Numbered from the stretch's first letter, positions 1 to 7,049 are shown. The stretch: DNA of 21,134 nt from RGIG3002 sp964449325 (GCA_964449325.1 CAYUYJ010000044.1:1-21134), one strand, 5' to 3'. Notes: generated from the sequence alone by a model not told the origin. Translations and numbers: made by a program.

Positions 1-147
1 GCATAAATACTGGCATTGTGGGACTTTTGACTGCAAAAAAGTGTCAAAGACGAGAGTATAGCAATTAAATATGAACAAATTATGAACACAGTGTAAAGGT
101 ATGGTGAATAATTACAATAAAAGAGAAAAACCCAAAAATGTTTCGTG

Positions 148-202
148 CAAAATGTACAAACACTTGATTTGAGCATATAAATCGGGAATGTCAAAATGTA
201 CA
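148..202. repeat. 11-bp direct repeat upstream of first gene
   Basis: CAAAATGTACA occurs exactly at 148-158 and again at 192-202, 44 bp apart (about four helical turns). A looser copy, AAAATGTTT, lies at 135-143. All three are just upstream of the predicted -35 box at 214, which is where an activator would bind. The rest of 1-213 is AT-rich and holds no gene I can support. Function is inference only. Confidence 0.4.
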
Positions 203-213
203 GTTTGGTATTT

Positions 214-242
214 TTGTTGTAAATCTATTTCGAAAATGATAA
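214..242 (+). promoter_or_regulatory. sigma-A promoter of coiled-coil/flavin reductase operon
   Basis: TTGTTG (214-219), a 17-nt spacer and TGATAA (237-242). Transcription would begin near 249. The upstream ATG at 244 would then lie outside the transcript, which supports the internal start at 319/322. Confidence 0.55.
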
Positions 243-321
243 AATGAACAAAGATTATGTAACAGGTAACGGCAACCGGATTGGTGTGAAAGTGGTAGGA
301 GATATGTTTGGAGGAAAGATG

Positions 322-963
322 ATGGATAATTTTATGGATAAGCTGGCGCAGAAGTTGAACGCACAGGAAATGATTAAAGCTAATTCGGCGGCAGATGCGG
401 CGCAGATGAACAAAATGCAGACACAGATGGCAGAGTATGATGCGGCATTACAGGAAATCAGAAAGCTTGGATTGAAAAATGCCGAGGCAGCGGACAAGCT
501 GAATGAATTGATAGCAGAATCTACCCAAAAGGTGGATGAACTGACGAAAGAAAGTATTGCCAAAATTGAAGCGATACAGGCCAAGGATAATAGTGAACAG
601 GTAGAGAAAAAGCTGCAGGAAAATCAGACAGAAATTGAGAAAAAGTTAAAAGAAAATAAGACGGAAATGGAAGAAAAACTGAATGGTCTTTCCGAGAGTC
701 TTCAGGCAAATAAGCAGGAAATTGAAGAACTGCTTAAGAAAACCGAAGAATATGTACATACAGAGGATGTTAAGGTATATCGTAATGTACAGGCAGTTGT
801 GGTAGAGGAAACGGCAAAGCAGACGGAAACACTTGGTAATATGCAGGGTGCAACAGGGAAAAAGACGACTGCAATTCTCGTTCTTGCCATTATCTCTCTG
901 CTTGGTATTGCAGCGGATGTAGTCATCAACGTTTTGCAGCTTTTGAACTGGAAGCCGTTCTAA
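322..963 (+). CDS. tail-anchored coiled-coil protein, unknown function
   Basis: I do not recognise a named family. The frame is open from ATG 244, but the predicted promoter -10 ends at 242 and GGAGG at 310-314 sits 7 nt before ATG 322 (4 nt before ATG 319), so 319 or 322 is the likely start (213-214 aa). In the numbering of the longer frame, about residues 28-170 are highly charged, Ala/Gln/Glu/Lys-rich and predicted helical. Within them is an 11-residue periodicity, EKKLQENQTEI then EKKLKENKTEM then EEKLNG (residues 121-147), a hendecad coiled-coil pattern. A single hydrophobic segment (about 209-231) lies nine residues from the C-terminus, with no signal peptide, so a cytoplasmic coiled coil anchored by its tail is inferred. 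The flavin reductase gene follows after 21 nt and is probably co-transcribed. Confidence 0.75.
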   Translation: MDNFMDKLAQKLNAQEMIKANSAADAAQMNKMQTQMAEYDAALQEIRKLGLKNAEAADKLNELIAESTQKVDELTKESIAKIEAIQAKDNSEQVEKKLQENQTEIEKKLKENKTEMEEKLNGLSESLQANKQEIEELLKKTEEYVHTEDVKVYRNVQAVVVEETAKQTETLGNMQGATGKKTTAILVLAIISLLGIAADVVINVLQLLNWKPF

Positions 964-984
964 AGGGTGAGGGTGGAACAACGT

Positions 985-1632
985 ATGGCAAAGCAGAAGT
1001 TTAAGCCCGGAAATATGCTGTATCCCCTTCCGGTTGTCATGGTAAGTGTGGCAGACAAGGCAGGAAACAAAAATATAGTTACGGTAGCCTGGGCCGGTAC
1101 CATATGCAGCAGTCCGCCAATGGTTTCCATATCCGTCAGACCGGAGCGGTTTTCCCATCATATGATTATGGAAACCGGTGAGTTTGTTATCAACCTGACA
1201 ACCAGAGAGCTTGCTTTTGCAACGGATTACTGTGGGGTAAAGAGCGGACGGGATGTGGACAAATTTAAACAAATGCAGCTGACTCCCATACCGGCGGATG
1301 TGGTAAAGGTTCCCATGATTGCGGAAAGCCCGGTTAATATTGAATGCAAGGTGACAGAGGTAAAGCAGTTAGGCACCCATGATATGTTTATGGCAGAGGT
1401 GGTAGCGGTTCATGCGGATGAAAAATATATGGATGAGAAAAAACGTTTCGATTTAGCAAAAGCAGAGCCCATTGTTTATTCCCACGGTGCATATCTGACA
1501 ACGGGAAAGGAAATCGGAACCTTTGGATATAGTGTGCGAAAACCACAGAAAAACAAGGATAATCAGGGAAAAAGCAAAAGAAAACAGAACGGGAAGAAGA
1601 CAGGAATGAAAAAGGTTAGAAGACAGGAATGA
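985..1632 (+). CDS. flavin reductase-like FMN-binding split-barrel protein
   Basis: This is a flavin reductase/flavoredoxin-type protein. Members bind FMN in a split beta-barrel and reduce flavin or transfer electrons in the cytoplasm; the partner here is unknown. The body reads as the family throughout: the opening strand LYPLPVVMVSVAD, the WAGTICSSPPMVSISVRP strand pair, FVINL, the CGVKSGRDVDKF segment, and SHGAYLTTGKEIGTFGYS near the end. ATG 985 follows a GAGGGTGG ribosome site at about 7 nt; the frame also has a GTG at 967. The last 30 or so residues are a Lys/Arg/Gln tail outside the domain. Its final residues (RRQE) come from a 23-bp tandem duplication at 1595-1640. It is probably in an operon with the coiled-coil gene 21 nt upstream. 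Confidence 0.85.
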   Translation: MAKQKFKPGNMLYPLPVVMVSVADKAGNKNIVTVAWAGTICSSPPMVSISVRPERFSHHMIMETGEFVINLTTRELAFATDYCGVKSGRDVDKFKQMQLTPIPADVVKVPMIAESPVNIECKVTEVKQLGTHDMFMAEVVAVHADEKYMDEKKRFDLAKAEPIVYSHGAYLTTGKEIGTFGYSVRKPQKNKDNQGKSKRKQNGKKTGMKKVRRQE

Positions 1633-1640
1633 AAAAGGTT
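1595..1640 (+). repeat. perfect 23-bp tandem duplication at gene 3' end
   Basis: Two exact 23-bp copies, 1595-1617 and 1618-1640, beginning AGAAGACAGGAATG. Because 23 is not a multiple of 3, the second copy is read in another frame and supplies the TGA stop at 1630-1632. With one copy the protein would end KKTGMKKV and stop at a TGA directly after the repeat, so the length change is only four residues. Confidence 0.95.
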
Positions 1641-1644
1641 TGAC

Positions 1645-1673
1645 TTGACGGCGGGATAAAAAGAAAGTATGAT
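1645..1673 (+). promoter_or_regulatory. sigma-A promoter before XRE-cupin gene
   Basis: TTGACG (1645-1650), 17 nt, TATGAT (1668-1673): ten of twelve consensus bases at ideal spacing. The start of transcription is expected near 1680. The -35 begins five bases after the tandem duplication ends. Confidence 0.8.
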
Positions 1674-1674
1674 G

Positions 1675-1774
1675 ATACCAATAAGAGATTACAGATATAT
1701 TATATAAGGAAACAGAAGCCACGAAGAAGTAGCATCAAGCAGTTTTGCTTGGTGCTCTTTTTGTATATTGGTAT
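1675..1774. repeat. 9-bp inverted repeat bracketing the XRE leader
   Basis: ATACCAATA at 1675-1683 and its exact complement TATTGGTAT at 1766-1774. The left copy abuts the -10 box and spans the expected +1; the right copy ends just before the ribosome site of the XRE gene. They may be paired operator sites for the XRE regulator itself (looping or roadblock). RNA pairing is less likely because most of the left arm precedes +1. Confidence 0.45.
1731..1762 (+). terminator. intrinsic terminator inside XRE leader (attenuator-like)
   Basis: An 11-bp stem (1731-1741 with 1746-1756, one G-T pair), a four-base GTTT loop, then C and five T (1758-1762). It lies after the promoter at 1645-1673 and 24 bp before the XRE start. 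Transcription from that promoter should therefore yield an RNA of about 80 nt unless it reads through. Confidence 0.8.
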
Positions 1775-1785
1775 GGAGGGCATAA

Positions 1786-2346
1786 ATGAGCCAGATAGAT
1801 AGAAATATTTCACAAAATTTAAAAAGAATACGGAAATCCAGAAATATGAGTCTGGACATGCTGGCGGAGCATACCGGTGTGAGCAAAAGCATGCTTGGGC
1901 AGATTGAACGAGGGGAGTCGAATCCAACGGTAGCCACAATTGCCAAAATTGTGGATGGATTGAAGCTTCCTTTTGAAGAACTGCTTTATAGGAAGGAAGA
2001 ACTTTTTCAGATTGTTAAATCTGAAGAATATGAAACCGTTAAGGAAAAAGAAGAAAGCTATATTGTAAAGACGATTCTTCCGTTTGACAGGAAAAGAAGG
2101 TTTGAACTGTATGAAGCTGTGATGGAGAGGGATTGTTCTTATACAAGCACTGCACATGGAGAGGACATGTGGGAATATGTTACGGTTCTGGACGGAGCGT
2201 TGTATGTAGAGACGGAAGAAAATACCATTCTGATAGAAAAGGGAAATACTGCCCGTTTTCCGGCTGACAGAAACCATACATATTCTAACCGGGGAAAAGA
2301 ACAGGTTAGATATCAAGTGATTCTGTCTATGGAAATGGAGCGGTAA
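1786..2346 (+). CDS. XRE-family transcriptional regulator with cupin domain
   Basis: This is a DNA-binding regulator of 186 aa. Residues about 8-64 form an XRE/Cro-type helix-turn-helix, with the typical LAEHTGVSKSMLGQIERGES core followed by NPTVATIAKIVDGLKLPFEELL. Residues about 118-184 are a small cupin barrel (WEYVTVLDGALYVETEEN, then the KGNTARFPADRNHTY turn), the usual ligand-sensing half of this family. The ligand cannot be read from the sequence. The start is supported by GGAGGG at 1775-1780, five bases before ATG. It has its own strong promoter, but an intrinsic terminator stands between promoter and gene, so expression probably depends on read-through or antitermination. Its 3' end is 9 bp from the convergent dinB stop, with no terminator between. 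Confidence 0.92.
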   Translation: MSQIDRNISQNLKRIRKSRNMSLDMLAEHTGVSKSMLGQIERGESNPTVATIAKIVDGLKLPFEELLYRKEELFQIVKSEEYETVKEKEESYIVKTILPFDRKRRFELYEAVMERDCSYTSTAHGEDMWEYVTVLDGALYVETEENTILIEKGNTARFPADRNHTYSNRGKEQVRYQVILSMEMER

Positions 2347-2355
2347 AATCGGGAC

Positions 2356-3579
2356 TCAATGCTTTTTGAACTCATCGGAGGAATGTAGGAGACTTCCCCT
2401 TACGACGGAGTTTTCTCCATATTTTTGGCGGATATGAAAAAGGGCTTCGTCCAGTTTCTCCTGTTTTCCATTTTGAGGTTGGCTTTCCTTATAATCAAAA
2501 AGACTAAGCTGTACCGGTTCATCTCTGGAAATCAGCTTGGAGGTACGAATGCCTAAAAGTCGTACCGGAGTACCATCCCAGATTTCATCAAAGAGTGCAC
2601 AGGCAGTTTCGTAAATCAGACCTGCAGTGCAGCATGGTGTAGGCAGAGTTGTCTGATGGGAAACGGTCTGAAAGGTATTGTATTTGATTTCGGTACTAAT
2701 CATGCCGGCAGCTTGTCCGTTGGCTCGAAGCCTTGAAGCAACTGTATCGGACAGACTTAGCAGAACTCGCTTGCAGTCGGAGGCGGTGCGGGCATCCGCA
2801 GAGAGAGTAGTGGAATTTCCAATTCCTTTTAAGTCGACACTTTCCGGTTCCACTTCGGAAGTATCGATACCGTTAGCATAGTTCCAAAGCAGAAGGCCGT
2901 GGCTTTTTAAATGCAGACTGATAATATCCGGGTCTGCTTTTGCCAAATCTCCAATTGTCAGAATTTCCAGTTTGCGTAACGTTTCTACACTGGATTTTCC
3001 ACACATAAACAAGGAAGAAACGGGAAGCTTCCACATCTTTTCCTGAATTTCATAAGAATAAAGAGTGTGTACTAAATCCGGTTTTTTAAAATCCGAGGCC
3101 ATTTTTGCAAGTACTTTTCTGTCGGAAATCCCCACATTGACTGTGAAACCGAAAGTATCCCTTATATGGTTTTTGATTTCTTCTGCAGCAGCCTCAGGAG
3201 AAGAATAGTCTTTTGCAATAGGAGAAAAATCCATGTAGCATTCGTCAATGCTGACCTGTTCGATAAACGGGCAGACTGAGCGGAGGTACTGCATTAATTC
3301 CTGACTGCGCCTTTCATAAAGCATATGGTCGGGAGCTTGTGTTACCAGATTCGGGCATTTGCGGAAGGCGTTTACTACCGGCTCTCCGGTTTGGATGCCA
3401 TAGGCTTTGGCAGGGAGCGACTTGGCGAGTACGACTCCGTGACGTCTGCTCATATCCCCGCCGATAATGGAAGGAATCAGACGTAAATCGATATCCGAAC
3501 CATTCTTTAAATTCTCTACTGCACTCCAGCTTAAAAAAGCGGAGTTTACATCTATATGTAAAATAATACCTGCCATCAT
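2356..3579 (-). CDS. dinB: DNA polymerase IV (Y-family, lesion bypass)
   Basis: This is a template-directed translesion DNA polymerase of 407 aa. The N-terminal palm motif HIDVNSAF carries catalytic Asp10 and the steric-gate Phe15. The second metal-binding motif, VSIDECYMDF, supplies Asp112 and Glu113. A helix-hairpin-helix thumb region and a little-finger domain follow. Near the C-terminus, QLSLF (357-361) is a textbook beta-clamp-binding peptide, so it should be recruited by DnaN. The gene is divergent from the M23 peptidase gene, with its own TTGTAA/TATAAT promoter and a possible LexA-like box just after +1, which would fit SOS control. It begins with two consecutive Met codons and either could initiate. 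It ends 9 bp from the convergent XRE gene. Confidence 0.95.
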   Translation of the reverse strand: MMAGIILHIDVNSAFLSWSAVENLKNGSDIDLRLIPSIIGGDMSRRHGVVLAKSLPAKAYGIQTGEPVVNAFRKCPNLVTQAPDHMLYERRSQELMQYLRSVCPFIEQVSIDECYMDFSPIAKDYSSPEAAAEEIKNHIRDTFGFTVNVGISDRKVLAKMASDFKKPDLVHTLYSYEIQEKMWKLPVSSLFMCGKSSVETLRKLEILTIGDLAKADPDIISLHLKSHGLLLWNYANGIDTSEVEPESVDLKGIGNSTTLSADARTASDCKRVLLSLSDTVASRLRANGQAAGMISTEIKYNTFQTVSHQTTLPTPCCTAGLIYETACALFDEIWDGTPVRLLGIRTSKLISRDEPVQLSLFDYKESQPQNGKQEKLDEALFHIRQKYGENSVVRGSLLHSSDEFKKH

Positions 3580-3592
3580 CCATCACCCAATC

Positions 3593-3604
3593 GAATATCA
3601 GTTC
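3593..3604 (-). promoter_or_regulatory. possible LexA (SOS) box in dinB leader
   Basis: On the dinB strand the site reads GAACTGATATTC. The Gram-positive LexA core is GAAC-N4-GTTC, so one position differs. It lies just downstream of the predicted +1 (about 3607), a position where repressor binding would block dinB. Assigned by similarity and location only. Confidence 0.35.
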
Positions 3605-3613
3605 TTTTTTATC

Positions 3614-3643
3614 ATTATATACCAAATAACAATGACTTTACAA
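3614..3643 (-). promoter_or_regulatory. dinB promoter
   Basis: On the minus strand: TTGTAA (3643-3638), 18-nt spacer, TATAAT (3619-3614). It directs transcription into dinB with a leader of about 27 nt. Confidence 0.7.
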
Positions 3644-3678
3644 TAGAAATAAATACTGTTAGAATGATATTTAAATCA

Positions 3679-3720
3679 GCCATGCGATAAAAATTGTTTG
3701 TTAATGTAAGAATGCATGGC
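3679..3720. repeat. 7-bp inverted repeat in dinB/M23 divergent region
   Basis: GCCATGC at 3679-3685 and GCATGGC at 3714-3720, separated by 28 bp of AT-rich DNA, between the dinB promoter and the M23 gene. It could be operator half-sites for the M23 gene or chance. I see no convincing -35/-10 pair for the M23 gene. Confidence 0.3.
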
Positions 3721-3759
3721 ATTTCATTTTGATTAATATATAAAAGTCAGGTATATCTC

Positions 3760-5346
3760 ATGAAAAGATTTTCACGATATAATAAAAAAATGCGTTTTAC
3801 ATATATCAAATACGCGGTCGCTGCAACCGCCCTTGCCGCTTTGTTTTTTCCATCATGGACTAAATTTGAAAAAGCAGGGAATAATATGTTTACCATTCGT
3901 TTGGACGGAACCGAAATCGGTGTGGTGGGAGATGAAGAGGATGCGGATTTATTTTTGGCAAGAGCAAGAAAGCAGCTTGCCGGAAAAGAGAACGGACTGG
4001 TATTTGCAGAGTGTGACATGGAACTTCAGGGTGAGGAAGTTCTGTTCGGAAAAATTGACGAAGAAGCAGATATTGTAAGGAATATGGTTGAAGTGCTTTC
4101 TAAGAATGAGAGACAGACACTGAAACAGTCTTACACCGTAAAAATTAATGAATATACGGTAAATGTGGCAAGCACTGAGGAAGTGCTTACTTTGTTGCAG
4201 GCTTCCATAGACCGTTATGACGGGGAACATCAATATCAGGTATCGCTTATGCAGGATACGACAAGGGAACTGAATGTGCTTACTGCAACGGTAGATTCTT
4301 TAGAGGAAAAGCATGAAGAAGAAAAGAAAGAGGAAATGCCGCTCTTTCCGGAGGCAGGGATTTACAGTGCGGTTTCCGAAATGTTTGAAGATGTGGAACC
4401 GGCAGTGGAGAAAGACTTTGATGATTTTGACCTTGGCTTGATTGATATGAAATTCGGGGATGAAGTGGAGGTTGTAGAGGCATATCTGAGAGAAGATGAG
4501 CTGACTCCTCTTGCGGAGGCTATTGAACAAGTAACAAAGGATAAAGAGAAAAACGTGATCTATGAAGTAGTTTCCGGAGATACGCTGGGCGGTATTGCTT
4601 ATGCCAATGATTTAACTTTGGAAAAGCTGATTGCCATGAATGATACCATTGAGGATGAATTTTCAACGATTCGCGTGGGGGACGAGCTGATTGTCACCAT
4701 ACCGGAGCCGGAATTATCCGTGGAAAGACAGGAAGAGAATTATTACGAAGAGGATTACGAAGCAGAAGTCATTTATGTGGATAATGATGAGTGGTATACG
4801 AATCAGACCAAGGTTTTACAGGAGCCTTCGGCGGGTCACAGAAAAGTGGTTGCCATTGTTTCCTACCGAAATAATGCGGAAGTTTCCAGAGAAATTGTAA
4901 AAGAAGAGATTGTAATGGAGGCAGTTCCCAAAATTGTAGAAAAAGGAACTAAAATTCCACCTACTTATATTAAGCCGATTTCCGGCGGACGGTTATCTTC
5001 CCGCTTCGGAAAGCGTTCCGCACCGACCAGAGGAGCAAGTACGTATCATAAAGGTGTGGACTGGGCGACTCCTGTAGGAACCGCTGTTATGGCTTCCGCA
5101 TCGGGAACCGTATCAAAAGCCGGTTGGGGAAAAGGCTACGGATATGTCGTTTACATTAATCATGCTGACGGACGCCAGACCAGATACGGACATTTGAGCA
5201 AGGTACTCGTATCCGCGGGACAGACCGTCTCACAAGGTGACAAGATAGCCCTCAGCGGAAACACCGGTGTCAGCACAGGTCCTCATTTGCATTTTGAAAT
5301 CCTGATTAACGGCACCCAGGTAGACCCCTTCAATTACCTAAATTAG
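3760..5346 (+). CDS. membrane-anchored LysM-G5-M23 peptidoglycan peptidase
   Basis: This is a cell-surface metallopeptidase of 528 aa expected to cut peptide cross-bridges in peptidoglycan. A hydrophobic segment at about residues 16-33 after a basic start acts as a signal anchor. An N-terminal region of about 230 residues includes a very acidic stretch (about 182-245). A LysM domain (268-314, YEVVSGDTLGGIA) binds glycan and a G5 domain (about 322-397) follows. The C-terminal M23/LytM domain has its zinc ligands intact: His430 and Asp434 in HKGVD, His509 and His511 in HLHFE, and GH at 477-478. ATG 3760 is preceded by a weak AGG eight bases upstream; ATG 3790 is an alternative. No SpoIIQ/SpoIVFA-type context is visible, so growth or division remodelling is as likely as sporulation. 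Confidence 0.92.
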   Translation: MKRFSRYNKKMRFTYIKYAVAATALAALFFPSWTKFEKAGNNMFTIRLDGTEIGVVGDEEDADLFLARARKQLAGKENGLVFAECDMELQGEEVLFGKIDEEADIVRNMVEVLSKNERQTLKQSYTVKINEYTVNVASTEEVLTLLQASIDRYDGEHQYQVSLMQDTTRELNVLTATVDSLEEKHEEEKKEEMPLFPEAGIYSAVSEMFEDVEPAVEKDFDDFDLGLIDMKFGDEVEVVEAYLREDELTPLAEAIEQVTKDKEKNVIYEVVSGDTLGGIAYANDLTLEKLIAMNDTIEDEFSTIRVGDELIVTIPEPELSVERQEENYYEEDYEAEVIYVDNDEWYTNQTKVLQEPSAGHRKVVAIVSYRNNAEVSREIVKEEIVMEAVPKIVEKGTKIPPTYIKPISGGRLSSRFGKRSAPTRGASTYHKGVDWATPVGTAVMASASGTVSKAGWGKGYGYVVYINHADGRQTRYGHLSKVLVSAGQTVSQGDKIALSGNTGVSTGPHLHFEILINGTQVDPFNYLN

Positions 5347-5354
5347 AATCACCA

Positions 5355-5382
5355 TTTACAAATCGAAAGAATATGATATAAT
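5355..5382 (+). promoter_or_regulatory. promoter of murA leader
   Basis: TTTACA (5355-5360), 16 nt, TATAAT (5377-5382), with an extended TG one base before the -10. Transcription should start near 5389, a few bases before the long hairpin at 5394. Confidence 0.75.
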
Positions 5383-5393
5383 ATGAGCAGTGC

Positions 5394-5450
5394 AAAAATA
5401 CAAGGTGACAGACATTCTGCTCGCAGAAATGTCTGTCAGATTGTATTTTT
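5394..5450 (+). terminator. long stem-loop with A/T flanks before murA
   Basis: The left arm 5394-5420 pairs with 5423-5450. AAAAATACAA pairs with TTGTATTTTT, and TGACAGACATTCTGC pairs with the complementary arm with one bulged base. A two-base internal mismatch and a two-base loop complete it, about 25 bp in all. The A-tract/T-tract flanks give a bidirectional-terminator shape. It lies immediately downstream of a promoter, so it could end the M23 transcript, act as an attenuator for murA, or define a small RNA of about 60 nt. Confidence 0.6.
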
Positions 5451-5549
5451 ATAGGGCGAAGCCCGACAGTGAGGAAGCGAAGCTTACGAACGTGCACGGC
5501 GGAGTAGTGGATTGTTAATGATAATTTTTTATAGATATAGAGGTACGCT
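5451..5549 (+). other. murA leader with GC-rich short repeats
   Basis: Between the long hairpin and murA is a stretch much richer in GC than its surroundings. It contains a GGGC-GAA-GCCC mini-hairpin (5454-5464) and repeated GCGAAGC/GAAGC units up to about 5483. I see no open frame. It resembles the body of a small palindromic intergenic repeat, but only one copy is in this window. Confidence 0.35.
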
Positions 5550-6842
5550 ATGGAACAATACGCAATCAAAGGCGGAAATCCATTAGTCGGAGAAGTGGAA
5601 ATTGGTGGTGCTAAAAATGCAGCACTTGCCATTCTTGCGGCTGCGGTAATGACTGACGAAACGGTATATATTGAAAATATGCCGGATGTAAGAGATACAA
5701 ACGTGTTAATTCAGGCTATGGAAAGCATAGGCGTTGTAGTAAACCGGATAGACAGACACAGTGTAAAAATTAACGCATCGCAGGTACACAGCCTTATTAT
5801 TGAGGACGATTTTATTAAAAAGATTCGTGCATCTTATTATTTATTAGGTGCATTGTTGGGTAAATACAAAAAAGCGGAAGTGACCTTGCCGGGAGGCTGT
5901 AATATCGGAAGCAGACCGATAGACCAGCATATTAAAGGTTTCCGGGCACTGGGCGCGGATGTCTGCATTGAGCATGGTCTGATTCATGCACAGGCAGAAA
6001 AATTAGTCGGAAATCATATTTACATGGATGTGGTTTCTGTCGGTGCAACTATCAATGTCATGATGGCAGCAGTTATGGCAGAAGGCCAGACAATTATTGA
6101 GAATGCTGCCAAGGAACCACATGTGGTAGACCTTGCAAATTTTTTGAACAGTATGGGTGCCAATGTAAAGGGAGCCGGTACGGATGTGATTCGTATTAAA
6201 GGAGTGCATAAGCTTCACGGCAGTGAATATGTCATTATTCCTGACCAGATTGAAGCCGGAACCTTTATGTTTGCGGCAGCAGCTACCCGAGGTGATGTGA
6301 CTGTAAAAAATGTCATTCCGAAGCATCTGGAGTCTATCAGTGCGAAACTACTGGAAATCGGCTGTGAAATTAAGGAATCGGATGATGCAGTCCGTGTAGT
6401 TGCGGCAAAAACTTTGAAGCATACTCATGTAAAAACTCTGCCTTATCCGGGTTTCCCTACCGATATGCAGCCGCAGATTGCAGTTACATTGGGACTTTCT
6501 GAGGGAACCAGTATGGTGACGGAAAGTATTTTTGAGAACCGTTTCAAATATGTGGATGAATTGGCAAGAATGGGGGCTAATGTAAAAGTGGAAGGAAACA
6601 CAGCTTTTATTGAGGGTGTTTCCAAATATACAGGGGCAACCATTTCAGCACCGGATTTGCGTGCCGGAGCTGCGCTTGTTATTGCGGGAATGGCAGCAGA
6701 GGGCATTACGGTTGTGGATGAAATCAAATACATTGAGCGTGGTTATGAGGATTTCCATCTGAAATTGCAGGCGTTAGGCGCACAGATTGAAAAGGTGGAA
6801 ACGGACAGAGATTTACAGAAATTCAAGTTAAAAGTGGGCTAA
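5550..6842 (+). CDS. murA: UDP-N-acetylglucosamine 1-carboxyvinyltransferase
   Basis: This enzyme catalyses the first committed step of peptidoglycan synthesis, transferring enolpyruvate from PEP to UDP-GlcNAc in the cytoplasm. At 430 aa the length is standard. Lys22 and Asn23 (GGAKNAAL) bind substrate. The active-site Cys117 is present in LPGGCNIGSRPIDQH, so the enzyme should be of the fosfomycin-sensitive Cys type rather than the Asp variant. FPTDMQPQ carries the catalytic Asp region, and the late DLRAGAALVIAG motif is intact. AGAGG sits about seven bases before ATG. The gene has its own promoter and unusual hairpin leader, and is followed by a clear terminator, so it is a single-gene unit. 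Firmicutes often carry two murA paralogues; which one this is cannot be decided here. Confidence 0.97.
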   Translation: MEQYAIKGGNPLVGEVEIGGAKNAALAILAAAVMTDETVYIENMPDVRDTNVLIQAMESIGVVVNRIDRHSVKINASQVHSLIIEDDFIKKIRASYYLLGALLGKYKKAEVTLPGGCNIGSRPIDQHIKGFRALGADVCIEHGLIHAQAEKLVGNHIYMDVVSVGATINVMMAAVMAEGQTIIENAAKEPHVVDLANFLNSMGANVKGAGTDVIRIKGVHKLHGSEYVIIPDQIEAGTFMFAAAATRGDVTVKNVIPKHLESISAKLLEIGCEIKESDDAVRVVAAKTLKHTHVKTLPYPGFPTDMQPQIAVTLGLSEGTSMVTESIFENRFKYVDELARMGANVKVEGNTAFIEGVSKYTGATISAPDLRAGAALVIAGMAAEGITVVDEIKYIERGYEDFHLKLQALGAQIEKVETDRDLQKFKLKVG

Positions 6843-6893
6843 AGTTATACAAACAAAGTGAATACGCAACAAAAAGAAAAAACTTCGGTGGTT

Positions 6894-6940
6894 TCCGGCT
6901 TGTGCCTCTTGGGGCATAGGAGGAAAGCCGGAGTTTTTTT
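6894..6940 (+). terminator. murA terminator
   Basis: TCCGGCTT (6894-6901) pairs with AAGCCGGA (6925-6932). A smaller GTGCC/GGCAT helix lies inside the loop, and a run of seven T follows at 6934-6940. Confidence 0.88.
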
Positions 6941-6985
6941 GTGGATCGGATAGAGTGGGTGTTGTTTTGCTGAATGGAATGGGGA

Positions 6986-7014
6986 TTGACAAATTTTATA
7001 TGCTCTAATATAAT
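6986..7014 (+). promoter_or_regulatory. full-consensus sigma-A promoter of TetR-flavodoxin operon
   Basis: TTGACA (6986-6991), exactly 17 nt, TATAAT (7009-7014): all twelve consensus bases. Such a strong promoter needs restraint, and the palindrome at 7009-7049 begins on its -10 box. Confidence 0.92.
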
Positions 7015-7049
7015 TCATCTATATAAATTGTTTATATAAATGAATTATA
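7009..7049. promoter_or_regulatory. 41-bp palindromic operator over -10 and +1
   Basis: Two 19-bp arms (7009-7027 and 7031-7049) are complementary at 18 of 19 positions around a 3-bp centre at 7028-7030; the only mismatch is 7019/7039. The left arm starts TATAATTCATC and includes the whole -10 box. Size, symmetry and position fit the operator of the TetR protein encoded 37 bp downstream, implying autorepression. Confidence 0.8.

Noticed and set aside
2..61. Possible 3' ends of an upstream gene on the plus strand (frame 2 open to TAG at 59-61; frame 3 open to TAA at 66-68)
   Set aside because: Both are only about 20 residues, with no recognisable motif, and short open stretches are expected by chance; not enough to annotate.
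244..321. Upstream start (ATG 244) for the coiled-coil gene
   Set aside because: No ribosome site, it overlaps the predicted promoter -10 and +1, and GGAGG at 310-314 serves the ATG pair at 319/322.
646..1272. 208-residue open frame on the minus strand, and similar long antisense frames (for example 12290-12865 and 20145-20810)
   Set aside because: They run antisense to well-supported genes, have Cys/His/Phe-rich compositions typical of shadow frames, and lack ribosome sites or known domains.
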